DNA of 64,000 nucleotides from Solwaraspora sp. WMMD1047 (GCF_029626155.1 NZ_JARUBL010000001.1:6352501-6416500), one strand, 5' to 3'; positions 30,080 to 39,293 are shown, counted from the stretch's first letter. Numbers and translations are program-made. The notes: generated by a model not told the origin, from the sequence alone.

Positions 30080-31330
30080 ATGGACCCGTTGCTCATCGCC
30101 CGCCTGCAGTTCGCCACGACCACCTCGTTCCACTTCCTCTTCGTGCTCGTCACCCTCGGCCTGGTCACCCTGCTGGTGTATCTGCAGACCGCCTGGTTCA
30201 TCACCCGCAAACCGGTCTACGAGCGGCTGACCCGGTTCTGGGGCACCCTCTACGTGATCAACTACGTCCTCGGCATCGCCACCGGCGTGGTACTGGAATT
30301 CCAGTTCGGACTGAACTGGAGCGGCCTCTCCCGCTACGTCGGTAACGTCTTCGGCGCCCCGTTGGCAATGGAGACGCTCGTCGCGTTCTTCCTGGAATCC
30401 ACCTTCCTCGGCATGTGGATCTTCGGTTGGCACCGGCTGCGGCGCGGCGTACACCTCGCGCTGCTGTGGGGGGTGGCGCTCACCGCGTACGCGTCGGCGT
30501 TCTGGGTCCTGGTCGCCAACTCCTGGCTGCAGAACCCGGTCGGCTACGAGATCCGCGACGGGGTGGCCCACCTCACCGACTTCACCGCCCTGCTCGGCAA
30601 CCCGATGCTCGGCTTCGCGCTCGGCCACGTGGTGGCCGCCGCCGTCCTCACCGGCGGCATGCTGATGTCGGCCGTCAGCGCCTGGCACCTGATCCGGCGC
30701 ACCAACGACTACGCCCTGTTCCGCACCTCGCTGCGGATCGGCCTGGTCACCACCGTGCTCGGCATCACCTTCGTGATGGGCTTCGGCTTCACCCAGTTCG
30801 CCCCGCTCAGCCAGGTCCAGCCGATCAAGTACGGCGACGCCGCGGCCGGGCAGGACCAGATCGCCGAGTGGACCGCGCGGTTCGGGCCGGGCGACTACCA
30901 ACCGCCGACGCTCGCCGCCGCGTCGCTCGGCTTCATGATCCTGATCGGCTTCACGCTGGCCTGGAGCTACCTGCTGCTGCCCCTGCTCTGGCGGGACTGG
31001 ATCATCCGGCTGCGGTTCCCGCTCTACCTCATCCTGCTCGCCCTGCCACTGCCGTTCATCGCCGCCATCCTCGGCTGGCTGGCCCGCGAGGTCGGCCGCC
31101 AACCGTGGGCGGTCTACGGACTGCTGCCGGTCTCCGACGCGGTCAGCCCGATCGACGCCGAGGTGCTACTCGCCTCGTACCTCGGTTTCACCCTGCTGCT
31201 CGGCGCGCTGGCGGTGGCGAACTGGACGCTGCTGGTCCGGCACGCCGGCCGGGGCGCCGCCGACCCGGCACTCGGCCGCCCGCCAACCGCACAACCGGCC
31301 GACGACCGCCCCGAACCGGCCCTCGTCTGA
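30080..31330 (+). CDS. cydA: Cytochrome bd ubiquinol oxidase subunit I
   Basis: The 416-residue membrane protein carries the haem-binding and quinol-binding subunit of cytochrome bd, a high-affinity terminal oxidase. The N-terminus DPLLIARLQFATTTSFHFLF includes the haem b595/d ligand His18. ANSWLQNPVGYEI is conserved, and the Q-loop motif GWLAREVGRQPWAVYG is intact; the Q-loop is of the short type. About nine membrane helices are predicted. The start is ATG 30080, behind GGGG; an in-frame GTG at 30074 is less likely. It is the first gene of cydABDC. Confidence 0.96.
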   Translation: MDPLLIARLQFATTTSFHFLFVLVTLGLVTLLVYLQTAWFITRKPVYERLTRFWGTLYVINYVLGIATGVVLEFQFGLNWSGLSRYVGNVFGAPLAMETLVAFFLESTFLGMWIFGWHRLRRGVHLALLWGVALTAYASAFWVLVANSWLQNPVGYEIRDGVAHLTDFTALLGNPMLGFALGHVVAAAVLTGGMLMSAVSAWHLIRRTNDYALFRTSLRIGLVTTVLGITFVMGFGFTQFAPLSQVQPIKYGDAAAGQDQIAEWTARFGPGDYQPPTLAAASLGFMILIGFTLAWSYLLLPLLWRDWIIRLRFPLYLILLALPLPFIAAILGWLAREVGRQPWAVYGLLPVSDAVSPIDAEVLLASYLGFTLLLGALAVANWTLLVRHAGRGAADPALGRPPTAQPADDRPEPALV

Positions 31331-31343
31331 GAAGAGAAACCCC

Positions 31344-32360
31344 GTGGAGATCCTCTGGTACGGCCTACTCGGCCTCTTCTTCGCCGGCTACCTGGTGCTC
31401 GGCGGGTTCGACTACGGCGTCGGCATCCTGTTGGCCCGGACCCCCGCCACCGGGTCGGCCGACCCGCGCCGAGCCGCGCTGACCGCACTCGGCCCGTTCC
31501 TCCTCGGCAACGAGGTCTGGCTGGTCGCCGCCGTGGGCATCCTCTTCGGAGCGTTCCCGCTGCTGGAGGGGGAACTGCTCGCCGGCCTCTACCCGGCGAT
31601 CGCGGTGGCGCTGGCCGGGGTGATCACGGTCATCGCCGCCGTCGGGCTACGGAGCCGGCCCGCCGGCCAGCGCGCCCGGACCCGGTGGGACCGGATCATC
31701 GTCGTCGGCAGCGTACTCGCCGCGGGTGGCTGGGGGGCGGCCCTCGCCGGCCTGCTGCAGGGCGTACCGGTGCGCGCGGACGGCCACCTCGACGGGATCG
31801 GCCACCTCTTCACCCCGTTCGTCGCCGCCGCCGCGCTCGCCCTGAGCGCACTGGTGACCCTGCACGGCGCCGCCTTCCTCGCGCTCCGGCTGCCGCCGGG
31901 GGCCGCCGACCAGCACGTCGCGGTGGGACGCCGGCTGGTGCCGGTCACCCTCGCCGCGCTCGGCGCCGCCGCCGTCCTGGCCGGCCTTTCCGGTCCGGTA
32001 CGACAGAGCGTGCGGCAGCCGGCGGTCGGCGTACTCGGAGTGGTGTTGCTGGCGGCGACGGTGCTGGCGGCCGGCCGCGCGCTCGGCCGGCGGCGGACCG
32101 GGGTGGCCTTCGCCCTGACCGCGACGGCGGTGGCCCTGCCGGTGCTGCTGGTCGGGGCCGCCAACTGGCCCTACGCGCTGGTCTCGACCGCCGACCCGGC
32201 GGCCAGCCTGACGGTCGCCGAGGCGGCGGCCAGCGAGCCCACCCTGCGGGTGCTGACCTGGCTGCTGGTGCCGCTCCTGCCGGCCCTACTAGGCTTCCAG
32301 TTGATGTCTTGGTGGGTGTTCCGCGGACGGATCGACGAAAGGGCGCCGGTGTACTGGTGA
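31344..32360 (+). CDS. cydB: Cytochrome bd ubiquinol oxidase subunit II
   Basis: The 338-residue protein with about eight membrane helices begins EILWYGLLGLFFAGYLVLGGFDYGVGIL, read here as the conserved LGGFDYGVG signature. GNEVWLVAAVGILFGAFP is the other invariant block. It pairs with CydA to form the oxidase heterodimer. The GTG start at 31344 is 13 bases after cydA. The gene ends in GTGA, overlapping the cydD start by four bases. Confidence 0.95.
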   Translation: MEILWYGLLGLFFAGYLVLGGFDYGVGILLARTPATGSADPRRAALTALGPFLLGNEVWLVAAVGILFGAFPLLEGELLAGLYPAIAVALAGVITVIAAVGLRSRPAGQRARTRWDRIIVVGSVLAAGGWGAALAGLLQGVPVRADGHLDGIGHLFTPFVAAAALALSALVTLHGAAFLALRLPPGAADQHVAVGRRLVPVTLAALGAAAVLAGLSGPVRQSVRQPAVGVLGVVLLAATVLAAGRALGRRRTGVAFALTATAVALPVLLVGAANWPYALVSTADPAASLTVAEAAASEPTLRVLTWLLVPLLPALLGFQLMSWWVFRGRIDERAPVYW

Positions 32361-34195
32361 GTCGCCGCCCCTTCGACCCGCGTCTGGTGCGCCGGGTTCC
32401 GGCGGCCCGGCGCCCGCTCGCCACGCTCGGCGCCCTCGGTGTCCTGACGGCGCTGCTGGTCATCGCCCAGGCGACCGCCCTGGCCGCCCTGCTCGCCGCC
32501 GCCGCGGGCGGGCGACTGGACCGGCCGGCCCTGATCGGCTTCCTGGCCGCCGTGGCCGGCCGCGCGCTCCTGCTCTGGGCGCAGGGCACCGTGGCGGCCC
32601 GGCTGGCCGCGACGGTCAAGGCCGCGCTGCGCACCGACCTGCTCGCCGCGGTCGGCCGGCGCGGCCCGCAGTGGCTGGCCGGGCAGCAGACCGGCCGGCT
32701 CGCCACCCTCGCCGGTCGCGGGTTGGACGCGCTCGACGGCTACTTCACCGGCTACCTGCCCCAGCTCCTGCTGAGCGTCACCGTGCCGGTGGCGGTACTC
32801 GCCCGGGTGACCTTCGCCGACTGGAGCTCGGCGCTGATCATCGCGGTCACCCTGCCGCTGATTCCGATCTTCGGGGCGCTGCTCGGCTGGCAGGCGCAGG
32901 CGGCGACCGAACGGCAGTGGCGCCGGCTCAGCCTGCTCGGCGGCCACTTCCTGGACATGGTGGCCGGGCTGCCCACCCTGCGGGTGTTCGGCCGGGCCCG
33001 CGACCAGGTCGAGGTGGTCCGCCGGATGGCCGACGGCCATCGGGTCGCCACCATGAAGACGCTGCGGATCGCATTCCTCTCCGCCCTGGTCCTGGAGCTG
33101 GTGGCCACCCTCTCGGTGGCGCTGGTGGCGGTGCCGATCGGGCTCCGGCTGCTCGGCGGCGGACTGGCCCTGCAGACGGCGCTGCTGGTGCTGCTGCTCG
33201 CGCCCGAGGCGTACCTGCCGCTGCGGGCCGCCGGCAGCCGGTTCCACGCCAGCATGGAAGGGCTGACCGCGCTGGACGAGGCGCTCACCGTGCTGGCCGC
33301 CCCGCCAGCCGACCGGCCCGGCGCCGACCAGTCCGGCGGTGTGTTGCCCGGCGGTGCGCTGCCCGGCGGTGCCCGGACCGAGCCGGCGCGGAGGTCGGTG
33401 GGCGACCCGGAGCTGAACCCGGGCCGCGGCCCTGCTCCGGCCGGCACCGGGGAGATCAGGTTCGAGGGGGTCACGGTGCGGTACCCGCGCACCACGGCCC
33501 TGCGCGAGGTGACGCTCACCCTCCGGCCCGGCGAGCGGACCGCCGTGGTCGGCCCCAGCGGGGCCGGCAAGAGCACCCTGCTCGCGCTGCTGCTCGGCTT
33601 CGCCGTACCGACCGAGGGTCGGGTGCTGGTGGACGGGATCGACCTCGACACGGTCGACCTCGACCGGTGGCGGCGGCAGGTCGCCTGGGTCCCGCAACGC
33701 CCCCATCTCTTCGCCGCCTCGGTCGCCGACAACATCCGGCTCGGCGCCCCCGACACTCCCATCGAGGCCGTCCACCGGGCCGTCGACGCCGCCGCCCTCG
33801 ACGAGTCGGTACGCCGGCTCCCGGCCGGGCTGGACACCCTGCTCGGTGAGCGCGGACACGGCCTCTCCAGCGGGCAGCGGCAACGGGTGGCGCTGGCCCG
33901 CGCGTTCCTGCGGGACGCGCCGCTGGTGCTGCTCGACGAGCCCACCGCCCGGCTGGACGCCGCCTCGGAGGCGGCCGTACTGGACGCGACCCGCCGGCTG
34001 GTCGCCGGCCGGACCGCCCTGCTGGTGGCCCACCGCCCGGCGCTGCTCGACGAGGCGGACCGGGTGCTGCGGGTCGAGGCCGGCCGGGTCACCGACGTCA
34101 CCCCGAGCCGTCCCACGGCCGGGCACCACCCGCCCGCCGACCCCGAAGGGCCGCCCGGCGCGGCGGCGGGCACCGCCCGGGAGGTGGTGGCGTGA
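32357..34195 (+). CDS. cydD: ABC transporter CydD (cytochrome bd assembly, heterodimeric exporter)
   Basis: The 612-residue protein has an N-terminal six-helix exporter domain with the conserved loop LGWQAQAATERQWRRLSLLGGHFLDMVAGLPTLRVFGRA, read as GGHFLDMVAGLPTLRVFG. A C-terminal ATPase has Walker A GPSGAGKST, the signature LSSGQRQRVALARA and Walker B LVLLDEPTARLD. CydDC exports thiols or handles haem in E. coli and is needed for cytochrome bd assembly. A Gly/Pro linker with repeated LPGGA units separates the two domains. It overlaps both neighbours, indicating tight coupling. Confidence 0.93.
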   Translation: MSRRPFDPRLVRRVPAARRPLATLGALGVLTALLVIAQATALAALLAAAAGGRLDRPALIGFLAAVAGRALLLWAQGTVAARLAATVKAALRTDLLAAVGRRGPQWLAGQQTGRLATLAGRGLDALDGYFTGYLPQLLLSVTVPVAVLARVTFADWSSALIIAVTLPLIPIFGALLGWQAQAATERQWRRLSLLGGHFLDMVAGLPTLRVFGRARDQVEVVRRMADGHRVATMKTLRIAFLSALVLELVATLSVALVAVPIGLRLLGGGLALQTALLVLLLAPEAYLPLRAAGSRFHASMEGLTALDEALTVLAAPPADRPGADQSGGVLPGGALPGGARTEPARRSVGDPELNPGRGPAPAGTGEIRFEGVTVRYPRTTALREVTLTLRPGERTAVVGPSGAGKSTLLALLLGFAVPTEGRVLVDGIDLDTVDLDRWRRQVAWVPQRPHLFAASVADNIRLGAPDTPIEAVHRAVDAAALDESVRRLPAGLDTLLGERGHGLSSGQRQRVALARAFLRDAPLVLLDEPTARLDAASEAAVLDATRRLVAGRTALLVAHRPALLDEADRVLRVEAGRVTDVTPSRPTAGHHPPADPEGPPGAAAGTAREVVA

Positions 34196-36150
34196 TGCTG
34201 ACACCCGAACGGGCCGTGCTCCGGCTCGCCCGCCCGTACCTGGGCCGGCTGGTCGGCGCCGGCCTGCTCGCCGCCGGCACGGAGCTGGCCGGGCTGGCCC
34301 TGATGGCCACCGCCACCTGGCTGTTGATCACGGCCGCCGGCCGGCCGCCGCTGGACGCGCTCACCGTCGCCATCGTCGCGGTCCGGGCACTGGCCATCAG
34401 CCGAGGGGTGTTGCGCTACACCGAGCGACTCGCCGGCCACGACGCGGTGCTGCGGATCATCACCGACGTACGCGCGGGGATCTTCGCCTCGCTGGCCGCC
34501 GGAGGCCCCGGTCGCACCGTCCGCACGACCGCCCCCGACAGCAGCCCGGCGGCGGGCGTCAGCGCCGACGTGGATGGCAGCGGGGTCGAAGACGGCGGCG
34601 GGGCCGGCGGCGGCGCCGCCGACGCGGTCGGTGGGGACGCGGGGCCGGTGTCCGGGGATGCGCTGAGTCGGCTGGTCTCCGATGTGGAGGCTGTTCAGGA
34701 TCTGCTGTTGCGGGTGCTGGTGCCGGCCGCCGCAGCCGGCGTCGTCGGGCTGCTGGCGGTCGCCGGTGCGGCGACCATCTCGCCGGTCGCGGCGGCGGTC
34801 CTCGCCGGAGGGCTGCTGGTCGCCGCCGTCGCGCTGCCGGGCGCGGCCACCGCCCTGACCCGGCGGACCGCCGACCGGGTCGCCCCGCTGCGTGGTGCGC
34901 TCGCCACCGACGCCATCGACCTGACCCAGGGCGCCGCCGACCTGGCCGCCTTCGGCGCCACCGGGACCGCGTTGGCCCGGGCCGACCAACGCGCTCGGGA
35001 ACTGGCCCGGTTGGAGGGCCGGTTAGCGGCCGCCGGTTGGGCGCTCGACGGGCTGGGCCTGCTGGTCGCCGGAGCCACAAGTGCGGCCGTCGTCGCGGTG
35101 GCGGTGCGTGGCGGGGTGGACGGCGTACTCGTCGGGGTCCTCGGCGTCGGCACCCTCGCGGCGGTGGAGGCGACCCTGGCGCTGGTCGGCGCGGCCCGCC
35201 AGTGGACCCAACTGCGAGCCGGACTCACCCGGGTGGTGGCCCTGCTACCCGCCGCCGACGCCATCCCGGCCGGCCACCCCACTGGCAGCGGCAGGACGGC
35301 ATCCGGCGACCTCAGCGGCGACGGCGGCACCCCGGTTCCCGGCCACTCGACCGGCGGCGGCGCAGCGGTCGACGCCCGATTGATCGGGACGAGTGTCCGG
35401 TACCGGGCCGGGGCGCCGCCCGCGCTCGACCGGGTCGACCTGGCGCTGCCCCCGGGCCGGCGGGTCGCCGTCGTCGGGCCGAGCGGCGCGGGCAAGAGCA
35501 CCCTGCTCGGTGTGCTGACCGGGGCGGTCCGCCCGACCGCCGGGCGGGTCACGCTGGCCGGCGTCGACCTGGCCGACTACCCGGCTCGGCGGCTGCCCCG
35601 GGCGGTCAGCGGGCTGCTCGCCGAGGCGCACGTCTTCCACGCCACGGTCCGGGAGAACCTGCTGGTCGGTCGCGCCGGAGCCGACGACGACGACCTCGCC
35701 GCCGCGGCCCGGACGGCCGGCCTGCTCGACTGGGTACGGGACCAGCCGGACGGTTGGGAAACCATCGTCGGCGCGGACGGCGGCCAGCTCTCCGGCGGTC
35801 AGCGACAGCGGCTCGCCCTGGCCCGGGCGCTGCTCGCCGCCCCCGCCATCCTGCTGCTCGACGAGCCGACCGAAGGGCTGGACCCGCCGGCCGCCGACCG
35901 GGTGCTCGACTCGATCATCGAATCCCTGCCGGCGGACCGCTCGGTGGTGCTCGTCACCCACCGGCTGCGCGGCCTGGACCGGTACGACGAGATCGTCGTG
36001 CTCGACGAGGGCCGCGTCGTCCAGCGTGGTCCGCACGACGACCTGGTCGCGGCCGACGGCTGGTACCGCGACCAGTGGCTGCGCCAGGAGGTGGCCGAGC
36101 GCGGCTACCTGGCGCTGTCCGGCCCCGGACAGACCCCCGGCCCGGACTGA
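34192..36150 (+). CDS. cydC: ABC transporter CydC (cytochrome bd assembly, heterodimeric exporter)
   Basis: The 652-residue partner of CydD opens with the conserved ATWLLITAAGRPP and ISRGVLRYTERLAGHDAVLR of CydC. The ATPase has Walker A GPSGAGKST, signature LSGGQRQRLALARALL and Walker B ILLLDEPTEGLD. Between transmembrane helices 2 and 3 (about residues 115-150) it carries an extra Gly/Asp/Ala-rich insert, where other CydC proteins have a short loop leading to GDALSRLVSDVE. The start overlaps the cydD stop (GTG 34192 or ATG 34195). The operon ends here. Confidence 0.93.
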   Translation: MMLTPERAVLRLARPYLGRLVGAGLLAAGTELAGLALMATATWLLITAAGRPPLDALTVAIVAVRALAISRGVLRYTERLAGHDAVLRIITDVRAGIFASLAAGGPGRTVRTTAPDSSPAAGVSADVDGSGVEDGGGAGGGAADAVGGDAGPVSGDALSRLVSDVEAVQDLLLRVLVPAAAAGVVGLLAVAGAATISPVAAAVLAGGLLVAAVALPGAATALTRRTADRVAPLRGALATDAIDLTQGAADLAAFGATGTALARADQRARELARLEGRLAAAGWALDGLGLLVAGATSAAVVAVAVRGGVDGVLVGVLGVGTLAAVEATLALVGAARQWTQLRAGLTRVVALLPAADAIPAGHPTGSGRTASGDLSGDGGTPVPGHSTGGGAAVDARLIGTSVRYRAGAPPALDRVDLALPPGRRVAVVGPSGAGKSTLLGVLTGAVRPTAGRVTLAGVDLADYPARRLPRAVSGLLAEAHVFHATVRENLLVGRAGADDDDLAAAARTAGLLDWVRDQPDGWETIVGADGGQLSGGQRQRLALARALLAAPAILLLDEPTEGLDPPAADRVLDSIIESLPADRSVVLVTHRLRGLDRYDEIVVLDEGRVVQRGPHDDLVAADGWYRDQWLRQEVAERGYLALSGPGQTPGPD

Positions 36151-36220
36151 ACCCGAACGGACCGGCGGACACCCGAACGGACCGGCGGACACCCGAACGG
36201 ACCGGCGGGCACCCGGACGG
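36151..36220. repeat. Tandem repeat, 20 bp x 3.5
   Basis: The unit ACCCGAACGGACCGGCGGAC occurs at 36151-36170 and 36171-36190, then with one change at 36191-36210, and a half copy follows at 36211-36220. It begins directly after the cydC stop codon. It does not form a classic terminator hairpin. Confidence 0.85.
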
Positions 36221-36307
36221 TCGTCGGGGATGCCCCCGGGTGGTTCTCCGGGGCGGACCCGGGAAAGTCCCGACGCGTCCGCCCGTCGACCGTGGCAGGC
36301 TGGCGGC

Positions 36308-36994
36308 ATGCAGGCGCCCACCAACACCGAGATCGACGACTATCTGCGCCAGCTCGCCGGTGAGCTGTCCGGCCCGCGCCGACTCAAGAGGGACCTGCTC
36401 ACCGAGGCACGCGGTGGCCTGGAGGACGCCGCGCTGGCGTACACCCGGGATGGTCTCGACCCGCGGGCCGCGCGGCGCCGGGCGGTGGCCGAGTTCGGCG
36501 CCCCGGCCGAGCTCGCCCGCCTCTACCAGACCGAGCTGACCGCCGGTCAGGGCCGCCGACTGGCGCTGCTGGTCGCGCTGCTGCCGGCCGGGATGCTCAC
36601 CTCCGACCTGCTGTGGTGGCAGCCGCCGGGCGGTGCTGCGGAACGGCCCCCGACGCGGTTCCTGATCCTGGTGGAGACGCTCGACTGGACCTCCTACCTG
36701 GCCGGCGCGGCGGCCCTGCTGGCCTTCCTGCTGCTCGGCTCCGCGAGCCGGCGCCGCCCGGTCGACCCACGGCTGGTGGTCCGGTCCCTCGCCGTGCTCA
36801 CCCTCGGCACCGCCGGCTTCGTCTGGACACTGGGGACGTTCGCCGCGGTGCACGCCGTCGCCGAGGATTCGCGGGCGCTCACCTGGCCGCCGATGATCGC
36901 GGCCTGGGTGCTGCTCAACACCATGTTCGCGCTGATGGTGCGGTGGGCGGTGCGCGGCGTCGTCGCCACCCGGGTCCGGCCGGTGCCGGCATGA
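36308..36994 (+). CDS. Permease-prefix-like membrane protein 1
   Basis: The 228-residue protein has an N-terminal cytoplasmic helical module (IDDYLRQLAGELSGPRRLKRDLLTEARGGLED, core GPRRLKRDLLTEAR) ending with the RRAVAEFGAPAELARLYQ repeat. This is the permease-prefix/HAAS-like signature often found with PadR regulators. Four membrane helices follow (about residues 80-215). Its stop overlaps the start of a paralogue (ATGA). Function is unknown. The start is ATG 36308. Confidence 0.78.
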   Translation: MQAPTNTEIDDYLRQLAGELSGPRRLKRDLLTEARGGLEDAALAYTRDGLDPRAARRRAVAEFGAPAELARLYQTELTAGQGRRLALLVALLPAGMLTSDLLWWQPPGGAAERPPTRFLILVETLDWTSYLAGAAALLAFLLLGSASRRRPVDPRLVVRSLAVLTLGTAGFVWTLGTFAAVHAVAEDSRALTWPPMIAAWVLLNTMFALMVRWAVRGVVATRVRPVPA

Positions 36995-37638
36995 TCGACG
37001 AGTACGTGCACCGCCTCGACCGGGCGCTGCACGGTCCCCGCCGGCTCAAGCGCGAGGTGCTGACCGAGGCTCGGCACAGCCTGATCGACTCGGCGGAGGC
37101 GTACCAGAACGATGGCCTGCCGGCGGCGGAGGCCGAGCGCCGGGCGGTGGCGGAGTTCGGCACGGTGGGCCAGCTCGCCGACGATTACCAGGCCGAACTG
37201 GCGGCCACGGCGACCCGCTCGTTGACCGGCCGGGTGGTCCTGGTCTGGCTGCTGCTGGTCGCCGGTGCCGACCTGACCTGGCGAGGCGCGCCCTGGTCGG
37301 GCCCGCGTCCGTCGTCGAGCTACCTGTTGCTCTCCGGTTCGGTGACCTGGCTGTGGGTCTGCTCGGGGCTGCTGGCGGCCGGCGGGTATCTCTGGTTGAT
37401 CTGGAGCGCGCGCCGCGGGCAGCCGGGTTCGGTGCCCCGGGTGCGGGCCGTCGGGCGGGCGCTCGCCGGGTCGCTCACGCTGGGCGGGTTGGCCGGGGTC
37501 GGGCTCTTCGTCTGGTCGCTGGTGCTCTGGGACGCCGCCCGGACCTGGCCACCGATGCTCATCGGCATGGTCGTGCTGGCCGGGGCCTACGCCTGGCTCG
37601 GCGGCGCCGTCCGGTCCTGCCTCACCGCCGCCCGCTGA
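36991..37638 (+). CDS. Permease-prefix-like membrane protein 2 (paralogue of the preceding gene)
   Basis: The 215-residue protein repeats the layout of its upstream neighbour: MIDEYVHRLDRALHGPRRLKREVLTEARHSL, with GPRRLKREVLTEAR matching GPRRLKRDLLTEAR, then RRAVAEFGTVGQLADDYQ and four membrane helices. The two genes overlap by four bases and probably arose by tandem duplication, giving a heteromeric membrane pair. The membrane halves are much less alike than the cytoplasmic modules. It runs convergently into the PadR gene 30 bases away. Confidence 0.78.
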   Translation: MIDEYVHRLDRALHGPRRLKREVLTEARHSLIDSAEAYQNDGLPAAEAERRAVAEFGTVGQLADDYQAELAATATRSLTGRVVLVWLLLVAGADLTWRGAPWSGPRPSSSYLLLSGSVTWLWVCSGLLAAGGYLWLIWSARRGQPGSVPRVRAVGRALAGSLTLGGLAGVGLFVWSLVLWDAARTWPPMLIGMVVLAGAYAWLGGAVRSCLTAAR

Positions 37639-37667
37639 CCGCGGTCCACAGTGCGCGGCCCGACCGG

Positions 37668-38009
37668 TCAGGACAACGCCTGCGGCGGCGCGCCGGCGCC
37701 GAGGAACCGGCCCACGGTCGCGCTGAACTCGCCCCAGCTCACCCGCTCCCCGGCCAGTGCCCGGTGACCGGCCCCGGTCAGCCGGTAGGTGCGCCGCTCC
37801 CGGCCGTTGACCGTGCTCCAGTCACTCTCCACCAGGCCGGCCCGCTCCAGGCGACGCAGGGCCGGATAGATCGTGCCGGTCGGCAGGTTGAGGGTGCCGC
37901 CGCTGCGGGCCCGGAGCTCCTCGATGATCGCGTAGCCGTGCAGCGCGCCCCCTTCCAGCACCGCGAGCAGGAGTGCGTCGAGGTGTCCGTGCAGCGCCTG
38001 GGCCTTCAT
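37668..38009 (-). CDS. PadR-family transcriptional repressor
   Basis: The compact 113-residue regulator starts MKAQALHGHLDALLLAVLEGGALHGYAIIEELRARSGG (core LDALLLAVLEGGALHGYAI) and continues LPTGTIYPALRRLERAGLVES, the PadR winged helix. ATG 38009 is chosen because it gives the family N-terminus and sits two bases from a perfect dyad that is the probable operator. PadR proteins with a permease-prefix neighbour usually regulate that neighbour and themselves; here the neighbours are convergent rather than co-directional. Confidence 0.9.
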   Translation of the reverse strand: MKAQALHGHLDALLLAVLEGGALHGYAIIEELRARSGGTLNLPTGTIYPALRRLERAGLVESDWSTVNGRERRTYRLTGAGHRALAGERVSWGEFSATVGRFLGAGAPPQALS

Positions 38010-38010
38010 A

Positions 38011-38025
38011 AGTAGCAAGGCTACT
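38011..38025. promoter_or_regulatory. PadR autoregulatory operator candidate
   Basis: AGTAGC-AAG-GCTACT is a perfect 6-bp dyad with a three-base spacer, ending two bases from the padR start codon. Binding there would block either transcription start or elongation. Confidence 0.65.
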
Positions 38026-38163
38026 AGTCCGCCGACCGATCTCCAATGGGGTGCCGGCATCCGAACGGACCGGCCACCCATTAGGGTGTGTGCGCAGAGT
38101 CACCCGTCTGCCGGACCCTCCACGCCCGGCAGGGTGCCGAACCAGAGTTCAACGGAGGTCAGC

Positions 38164-39231
38164 GTGGCCCGCCAGTCGCCCAACCGGCCGGACGCCGACG
38201 AGCCCGGCGAAGAGCTCGACAGCAAGAGCACGGCACTCGACGACATCGACGACCCCCACGCGGAGACCGATGTCGATGAGCCAGCCGCCGAGACCGACAT
38301 CGACGCGGACTCGACAGCCGACGACGCGGCCGGCGGCGACATCGACCGTTCTCTCTGGGAGGACGTCCGGATCGAGCCGGTCGAGATCGCGCTGCCGGCC
38401 GGCGCCGGCTTCACGCTCCGGGCGTACCGGCTGTCGACCGAGCTGACCCCGACCGACATCGGCCAACGCGAGGACGACGACCTCTTCGCCGCCCGGTCCC
38501 GACGGGCCGAGGAGGACGCGGACGACGACGAGACGGTCGTGATCCTCGACGAGGAGTTCGGCGACCAGTTCGACACCGACGAGGAGACCGACGACCCGCG
38601 CGACCGGAAGGCCCGCGGTCGGCGTACCGACTCCGACGACGAGGACGACGCCGCCGACGACGAGGCCGACAGTGACGCAGTCGACAGCGACGCCGAGAGT
38701 GCGGCGGCCGACGAGGACGACAAGGACGAGGAGGAGCCGGCCGCCGAGGAGGTGCCGATCTTCCTCAGCCACGGCGGCAAGCTGCTGCTGTTCAAGAGCC
38801 CGGAATCGCTCGTCAGCTTCGTCCGCTCCGGCGCGCCGAACGACCTCGCCCAGCTGGACACCTGGGACCAGCTCGTCGACCGGCTTCAGCCCGCCGACGT
38901 GGTGCCGTTGGACGAGGACTCCTACGAGCTCGACCTGGTGGTGGAGAACCTGCGCGGTGGCCACGACACCTGGGACGCCACCCTGCTGATCGAGGCCGGC
39001 GAGGTGGCCCGCGACCTGGCGTACGCGCTGCGGCTGCCGGCGGTGCTGGATATGCTCTCCACCGGGTCCAGCCTGGATGACCTGGACGAGGCACTGCGGG
39101 CCGCGGCCGGTGGCGGGATCGGCGGCTTCATGGGTCGGCGCAGGTTGCGCAAAATCGGGGCACAAACGGCAAGTTTGGGTTGGCGGACAATTATCGGCAA
39201 GATCTCTGCCGCCGTGGACTGGCGCGACTGA
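38164..39231 (+). CDS. Acidic actinobacterial protein of unknown function
   Basis: The 355-residue protein starts at GTG 38164, six bases after GGAGGT. Residues 1-55 and about 120-200 are extremely Asp/Glu-rich and likely disordered. A small folded module lies between them (SLWEDVRIEPVEIALPAGAGFTLRAYRL). The C-terminal ordered domain (VPIFLSHGGKLLLFKSPESLVSFVRSG, read as LSHGGKLLLFKSPESL, then TWDQLVDRLQPADVVPLDEDSYELDLV) ends with a basic RRRLRKIG helix. Homologues are often labelled 'DNA primase', but no primase motif is visible and I do not accept that name. It precedes the IS110-like hybrid gene by 62 bases. Confidence 0.75.
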   Translation: MARQSPNRPDADEPGEELDSKSTALDDIDDPHAETDVDEPAAETDIDADSTADDAAGGDIDRSLWEDVRIEPVEIALPAGAGFTLRAYRLSTELTPTDIGQREDDDLFAARSRRAEEDADDDETVVILDEEFGDQFDTDEETDDPRDRKARGRRTDSDDEDDAADDEADSDAVDSDAESAAADEDDKDEEEPAAEEVPIFLSHGGKLLLFKSPESLVSFVRSGAPNDLAQLDTWDQLVDRLQPADVVPLDEDSYELDLVVENLRGGHDTWDATLLIEAGEVARDLAYALRLPAVLDMLSTGSSLDDLDEALRAAAGGGIGGFMGRRRLRKIGAQTASLGWRTIIGKISAAVDWRD

Positions 39232-39293
39232 CCACTCACCAGGGAGCATCAGTCTTTGGCACACCACCTGTGTCCCGGGAGGAGGACGACGCC

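Noticed and set aside
36151-36220. CRISPR-like array
   Set aside because: The copies are directly adjacent with no spacers, and there are no cas genes.
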